Assembly (NCBI GenBank): GCA_031266895.1
Contig: JAISAD010000007.1
Span: forward strand, 1-8,644
DNA: 8,644 nucleotides
Reading direction: 5' to 3'
DNA from: Bacteroidales bacterium
Lineage (GTDB): Bacteria; Bacteroidota; Bacteroidia; Bacteroidales; WCHB1-69
The position numbers and the translations under genes are program-made. Numbering within the stretch: the stretch's first letter is position 1; every line of letters begins with the position of its first letter. The notes under the pieces are model-generated. The model made no database searches. It saw nothing but the letters and a program-made list of their open reading frames with translations, and had not been told where the DNA came from. Positions 5,377-8,644 of the stretch are shown here, in pieces.

Positions 5377-7605
5377 TTATTTCACCATAAACTTGCGCGT
5401 AATAACACCTTCGCCGGTTTGGCATTGAATAAAATAGAGTCCGGTTGCCCAGCCTTTTACAGCTACTGTGATTTGTGAGGGACTGTTTACAGCAGTATTT
5501 GTTAAAATTCTGCCCTGTGCATCGGACACGGTAATATGGGTTACAGGTATTTGTAATTTACTGAAATCAAGTACAACATAATCCTTTGCAGGATTAGGAT
5601 AAACCATAAGTGAATGCTCTTTTGTAGCCTCAGCAATACCGGTAGTCTGCAATACGTCAATTTCGAGCATATACGTGCCGGTTGCGCCGTCGTTATTTGC
5701 CCTCACCCTGAACAGTACCTCACCGCCGTTGATAATGGTGAGGTTTCCTCCGTTTGCTACAATATAAGTATCCTGATACTCAGACCACGAATTGCCATTG
5801 TCAATAGACCAGGCCACCTTGGCATCCAGCGTAAAGAGACTGTTGTTGGCGTCGTGCAACTGTCCCGACACGGTATAGTTATTGCCGGCGGGCAATGCTA
5901 TTTTGTAATAATCCATATCCGCATCATTATGAATATTGGATCCGTATGTCCGTACTGTTGCTGTTCTGCCCGAAAAGGATACAGGCAATTGATAGGCTTC
6001 TCCCCCCGTATTGTTAGCCTCGTAACGATCGGGAGTAAGACTTTCCCGAATCATAGCGATTGCCAGCAGATAAGTGCCCATTGCGCCGGAAGAAGAAGGC
6101 TGTACCCGAAAACAGACCGTATCGCCTCCAAGTACGGAAGTACCGGTAATATCAATATCATAATCAACGGACCACGAACTGCCGCCATTAGTAGAATAAG
6201 CCACTTTGGCATTCACTGTATATGTGCTGCTGGTGTAAGAGTCGAACAAATATCCGGAGATTGTGTAATTGTATCCATTGTTGGGTAATACTATTTTATA
6301 ATAGTCGATATCCGTATTGCTGTGAAAGTTTGAACCTGGAGTTTCCACTATTAGCACATTGTCCGAAGAAGGTACTGGCAGAAGATAAGCCTGACTGACG
6401 GTATTATTAACTTCGTACGGGTCGGCAGCAATTGCGGTAATCGTAGCAAAGGCGTACGCCCCAGCGATTACAGGAAACCATTCATCATATCCTGCAGGCC
6501 GGTAAAAAATCTCTACAGTATAACGTCCGGCTGTCATGTTAGCTATTCCCTGAGTATTAAAGGTATAGGAATTCGCGTATTCTGCCTCTAATGAAGTAAA
6601 ACCAACTGCCATAGTATCAACCAGTTCTCCTGAATCATTAAATATGATTGCTGCCAAAAGACCATTAAAGTTATTATCTCCATAATTGGCGATATCGACG
6701 CTTACCGAAAAGGGACCGCCTGACGGGATAATAGCAGGCGATGCTGTAGCATTGGAGTTCAGTCGAATATTATGGACGCTGCGGGTAATATTCAAATCCA
6801 GTAAATAAGAGCCGGTATTGCCGGAAAAGTAAGGTTGTACCCGAAAATAGACCGTGCTGCCTCCGGCTATGTCAAGTATGCCTCCTGACGTACCGGTAAT
6901 ATGAGTATCATAATCAGATGTCCACGAACTACCATTGAGAGAACAGGCTACTTTGGCATCTACCGTAAATATGCCGGCAGTGCTGTTGTGAGAGTCGTGC
7001 AAGCGTCCGGAAAGTGCGTAATTGTATCCCGCAGGCAGTACTATTTTATAATAGTCTATATCCGTACTGTTGTGAAAAATTGAACCGGTAGTCTGTACGG
7101 TTGCCGTATTGTTTGAAAAGGATACCGGCAAATTGTAAGCCTGACTGGCGGTATTATTAACTTCATACGGGTCAGTTACAGTAATTATAACATAATTAGT
7201 ATGCCCGTTAGCGGCTAAAACAACCCACTCCCCCTCTTCTTCTGCAGGCAGGTGAAAAATCTGTACAAGATAACTTCCGGATGTCATATCCGGTATCCCC
7301 GAAGTATTAAAGGTACAGGTTGTGTAGGTGGTTGGCGATAATGATATGGATTGGATTTCCATAATATCAACCGCCTGCTCACTAGGCATACTAAATACGA
7401 CTGCTGTAAGGGAACCGCTAAAGTTACTGCTTCCATAATTGGCGATATTAACGCTTACCGAGAAAGAACCGCCCGGCGCAATAACCGTCGTCGAGGCTGT
7501 AAGATTGGAATATTGGCGAATATCATCTATGCTGGCAGGATTAGCCAATATGACTCCGTGAAATAACAATCCAAAAAATAGGGATGTAAAAATACGCTTT
7601 TTCAT
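5377..7605 (-). CDS. Modular T9SS cargo with CARDB-like and pre-peptidase C-terminal-like repeats
   Basis: A 742-residue secreted protein. The signal peptide ends about Ala21 (VILA-N). Module A (CARDB-like Ig fold; signature APGGSFSVSVNIANYG / PSGGPFSVSVDIANYG, ending in an MTxGxYxVxIF strand) occurs at about 31-143 and 279-393. Module B (bacterial pre-peptidase C-terminal, PPC-like; DPYEVNNTxSQAYxLPV ... DIDYYKIVLPAGYNY ... VYFRVQP) occurs at about 144-278, 394-522 and 524-655. The T9SS type A tail is at 668-742 (MVYPNPAKDYVVLDF ... LYFIQCQTGEGVITRKFMVK). The order is thus A-B-A-B-B-tail; the third B lacks its A partner. There is no catalytic domain, so this is a stand-alone binding or scaffold protein and not a protease with a PPC appendage. 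The gene is convergent with the FG-GAP gene and 44 bases from it, and has its own promoter. Confidence 0.9.
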   Translation of the reverse strand: MKKRIFTSLFFGLLFHGVILANPASIDDIRQYSNLTASTTVIAPGGSFSVSVNIANYGSSNFSGSLTAVVFSMPSEQAVDIMEIQSISLSPTTYTTCTFNTSGIPDMTSGSYLVQIFHLPAEEEGEWVVLAANGHTNYVIITVTDPYEVNNTASQAYNLPVSFSNNTATVQTTGSIFHNSTDIDYYKIVLPAGYNYALSGRLHDSHNSTAGIFTVDAKVACSLNGSSWTSDYDTHITGTSGGILDIAGGSTVYFRVQPYFSGNTGSYLLDLNITRSVHNIRLNSNATASPAIIPSGGPFSVSVDIANYGDNNFNGLLAAIIFNDSGELVDTMAVGFTSLEAEYANSYTFNTQGIANMTAGRYTVEIFYRPAGYDEWFPVIAGAYAFATITAIAADPYEVNNTVSQAYLLPVPSSDNVLIVETPGSNFHSNTDIDYYKIVLPNNGYNYTISGYLFDSYTSSTYTVNAKVAYSTNGGSSWSVDYDIDITGTSVLGGDTVCFRVQPSSSGAMGTYLLAIAMIRESLTPDRYEANNTGGEAYQLPVSFSGRTATVRTYGSNIHNDADMDYYKIALPAGNNYTVSGQLHDANNSLFTLDAKVAWSIDNGNSWSEYQDTYIVANGGNLTIINGGEVLFRVRANNDGATGTYMLEIDVLQTTGIAEATKEHSLMVYPNPAKDYVVLDFSKLQIPVTHITVSDAQGRILTNTAVNSPSQITVAVKGWATGLYFIQCQTGEGVITRKFMVK
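6040..7515 (-). repeat. Two copies of an A-B module inside the modular cargo gene
   Basis: The first copy covers about 6772-7515 and the second about 6040-6771. They are similar at DNA level as well as protein level. For example, CTATTTTATAATAGTC occurs at 6291 and 7041, and GGTATTATTAACTTC occurs with the same 750-bp offset, which equals 250 codons. Third-position agreement over such stretches points to a recent duplication or to gene conversion between copies. The third B module (about 5640-6035) is more diverged. Confidence 0.75.
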
Positions 7606-7652
7606 ACAAATTTGGGTTTAAAATAAAAATTACTATATTGGTTTTGAGGGTG

Positions 7653-7660
7653 CAAAAATA
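7653..7660 (-). promoter_or_regulatory. -7 promoter element for the modular T9SS cargo gene
   Basis: Read on the - strand the sequence is TATTTTTG followed by CACCC, a full match to the Bacteroidota -7 consensus TAnnTTTG. It lies 47 bases before the ATG at 7605, leaving a leader of roughly 40 bases. No clear -33 TTG box is seen at the usual distance. The placement supports the chosen start of the gene. Confidence 0.6.
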
Positions 7661-7824
7661 CAATTTTTTCTTTACCGCTGTTTAATAGTTCTTTTTTTAT
7701 ATATAACTTACTGATAATCAAAAATAGCAAATATTGATAAATTTATCAATTGCCGGAGAACAATGCTTTCCATAATTCTAAATTGGAGCACAGAAGTTGT
7801 CCGCATCTCAAAAACAGAACTTGT

Positions 7825-7832
7825 TATCTTTG
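7825..7832 (+). promoter_or_regulatory. Orphan -7-like promoter element facing right
   Basis: TATCTTTG, a full match to TAnnTTTG, occurs on the + strand in the large gap with no recognised gene behind it. A TTG at 7797-7799 is somewhat too far upstream for a good -33 box. A 34-codon frame (ATG 7848 to TAA 7950-7952) follows, and a weak GC-rich stem with a T-run lies at 7916-7932. It could drive a small RNA, be the relic of a lost gene, or be chance. Confidence 0.3.
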
Positions 7833-7980
7833 ACCACAAGCCTGCCAATGCCAACAGGAACATTGCTGCTATTCGCGGGTAACTACACAGTATCCATCCA
7901 TAAAACGTTAAGTGTGCCGTGTACGGCTTTTTATCAACCCTTGTTACCGTAATCTGATGACATTGCCTCATCATCAACCC

Positions 7981-8141
7981 CAACACGGTAATGTTAGACA
8001 CCCTAACACAGTAATGTTAGGCATCCTAACACGGTAGGGGAACACACCCTAACACGGTAGGGGAATACACCGGATCACGGTAGGGATCCACATCGGATCT
8101 CGGTAGGGATCCGCATCGGGTCTCGGTAAGGGTGCAGAACG
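7981..8141. repeat. Seven-unit 23-bp tandem repeat array
   Basis: Units start at 7981, 8004, 8027, 8050, 8073, 8096 and 8119, each exactly 23 bp, sharing the core ACGGTA (ACAGTA in unit 2; TCGGTA in units 6 and 7). Neighbouring units are most alike: 1 and 2 share AATGTTAG, 3 and 4 share GGGGAA, and 5 and 6 share GATC at the front and GGGATCC after the core. This is what stepwise tandem expansion gives. A further partial copy, CAACGCGGTAATGTGT, lies apart at 8205-8220. The repeats directly abut one another without spacers, so this is not a CRISPR array. Confidence 0.9.
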
Positions 8142-8181
8142 ACGAAGCAATCCCCACATGCACAGGGATTGCTTCGTCGTT
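8138..8181. repeat. Perfect 17-bp inverted repeat, palindromic element
   Basis: AACGACGAAGCAATCCC (8138-8154) and its exact complement (8165-8181) flank a 10-base loop, CACATGCACA. A second inverted pair, TTGCGT (8183-8188) and ACGCAA (8202-8207), follows at once. The words GATTGCTTCGTCG and TTGCG are, from memory, typical of a palindromic repeat family scattered between genes in many bacteria. The element overlaps the end of the last 23-bp unit, and a further partial unit lies beyond it, as if it had inserted there. It is also about 46 bases downstream of the - strand gene that ends at 8227, so it may protect that mRNA's 3' end. No T-run follows on that strand. Confidence 0.85.
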
Positions 8182-8226
8182 ATTGCGTTCGTCATGATGC
8201 TACGCAACGCGGTAATGTGTCCTGTT

Positions 8227-8643
8227 TTACTTTGTTACCACAATCTTTCCACTCTCTATCTGCAGGCCATTGGCGGTTACGCTGTAAACGTAGCTGCCGG
8301 AGGGGACGCTGCCGGTTTCCCAAATCCACTGACCCTGTGCGCCCGGGAGCGGGCGGGTGAGGAGCGGGCGACCGCTCTGGTCGGTAATGGAGAGCTGCGC
8401 AGTGCCGTCGAAACTGCCGAAATCCCAGATAAACGAGGCGTATTCTTTTGCCGGATTGGGGAATACCTGCACCTTGCCTGCAGAGGGAGCGGAGGAGGAT
8501 GTGGTGCCTCCGTGTGCTCCTCCGTATGCCATGGCCTGCGATTTTTCGGGCAGCTCTTCCAGGCAGATGTCATACAGGCCGCACAGGATGTTGTGTGCCA
8601 GCACACGGCCTCGGCCGGTGCTGGTGTGCACGTAATCCACCAG
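8227..8643 (-). CDS. C-terminal part of a T9SS type A cargo protein (5' end outside window)
   Basis: The frame is open to the right edge and ends at TAA 8229-8227, giving 138 codons with no true start; the GTG at 8640 is internal. The first part (YVHTSTGRGRVLAHNILCGL, then YDICLEELPE) is followed by a low-complexity linker rich in Ala, Gly, Ser and Thr, and then a complete T9SS type A sorting domain. That domain runs from VQVFPNPAKEY through a DQSGRPLL strand to SGSYVYSVTANG and the end KIVVTK. The missing front is probably the functional part, so no activity can be assigned. Codons are strongly G/C-ending, unlike the two other T9SS cargo genes in the window. The protein is expected at the cell surface. 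Confidence 0.88.
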   Translation of the reverse strand: MVDYVHTSTGRGRVLAHNILCGLYDICLEELPEKSQAMAYGGAHGGTTSSSAPSAGKVQVFPNPAKEYASFIWDFGSFDGTAQLSITDQSGRPLLTRPLPGAQGQWIWETGSVPSGSYVYSVTANGLQIESGKIVVTK

Positions 8644-8644
8644 C

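Noticed and set aside
5614..6288. 224-codon open frame on the + strand
   Set aside because: It is the opposite-strand shadow of the modular T9SS cargo gene, and the - strand frame has clear domains.
3104..7605. Both large convergent genes encode exactly 742 residues
   Set aside because: They have unrelated domain content apart from the sorting tail, so the equal length is a coincidence.
7708..8001. 97-codon open frame on the - strand in the large gap
   Set aside because: Its start lies inside the 23-bp repeat array, it has no recognisable motif, and its composition is not protein-like. It is best explained as a chance frame.
7981..8141. CRISPR-like array
   Set aside because: The 23-bp units abut directly with no unique spacers, units diverge gradually, and no cas gene is present.
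8138..8181. Rho-independent terminator for the - strand cargo gene
   Set aside because: The stem is strong, but no T-run follows it on the - strand, so a repeat element is the better reading.

Overview
The window looks like chromosomal DNA from a member of the Bacteroidota. Three separate genes end in a type IX secretion (T9SS) type A sorting domain (core FPNPAKEY / YPNPA). Promoters that can be seen carry the Bacteroidota -7 element TAnnTTTG. Starts lack strong Shine-Dalgarno sequences. The M23-LysM peptidase and the FG-GAP surface protein belong to families common in that phylum. I cannot place it below phylum level.

Layout, left to right. Positions 3-203 are the tail of an unrecognised gene on the + strand. 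Positions 349-1005 encode an exported, probable outer-membrane beta-barrel protein. It is followed by a decayed stretch (1029-1527): a broken second barrel-like gene and a startless open frame. Positions 1544-1680 hold seven copies of the palindrome CTGCGCAG spaced by 21-22 bp, with T-tracts between them. Just after this array lie a clear -7 element and a small basic lipoprotein (1795-2025). A hairpin (2040-2067) then separates the lipoprotein from an M23 peptidase with a C-terminal LysM domain (2080-3060). A 742-residue FG-GAP/VCBS protein with a T9SS tail follows (3104-5332). Convergent to it is another 742-residue T9SS cargo (7605-5377, - strand), built from CARDB-like and pre-peptidase C-terminal (PPC)-like modules in the order A-B-A-B-B-tail.

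The 620-bp gap 7606-8226 contains the promoter of the - strand gene, an orphan promoter-like motif on the + strand, seven 23-bp tandem repeats (7981-8141) and a perfect 17-bp inverted repeat (8138-8181). The window ends in the C-terminal part of a third T9SS cargo (8643-8227, - strand), which is much richer in G+C than the rest.

The common theme is the cell envelope: export to the outer membrane, peptidoglycan remodelling and T9SS-delivered surface proteins. No T9SS machinery gene is present, so the cargo would depend on machinery encoded elsewhere. I see no convincing new multigene system. The most unusual content is non-coding: the 21-bp phased palindromes, the 23-bp array whose dyad arms change between units, and the hairpin element beside it.
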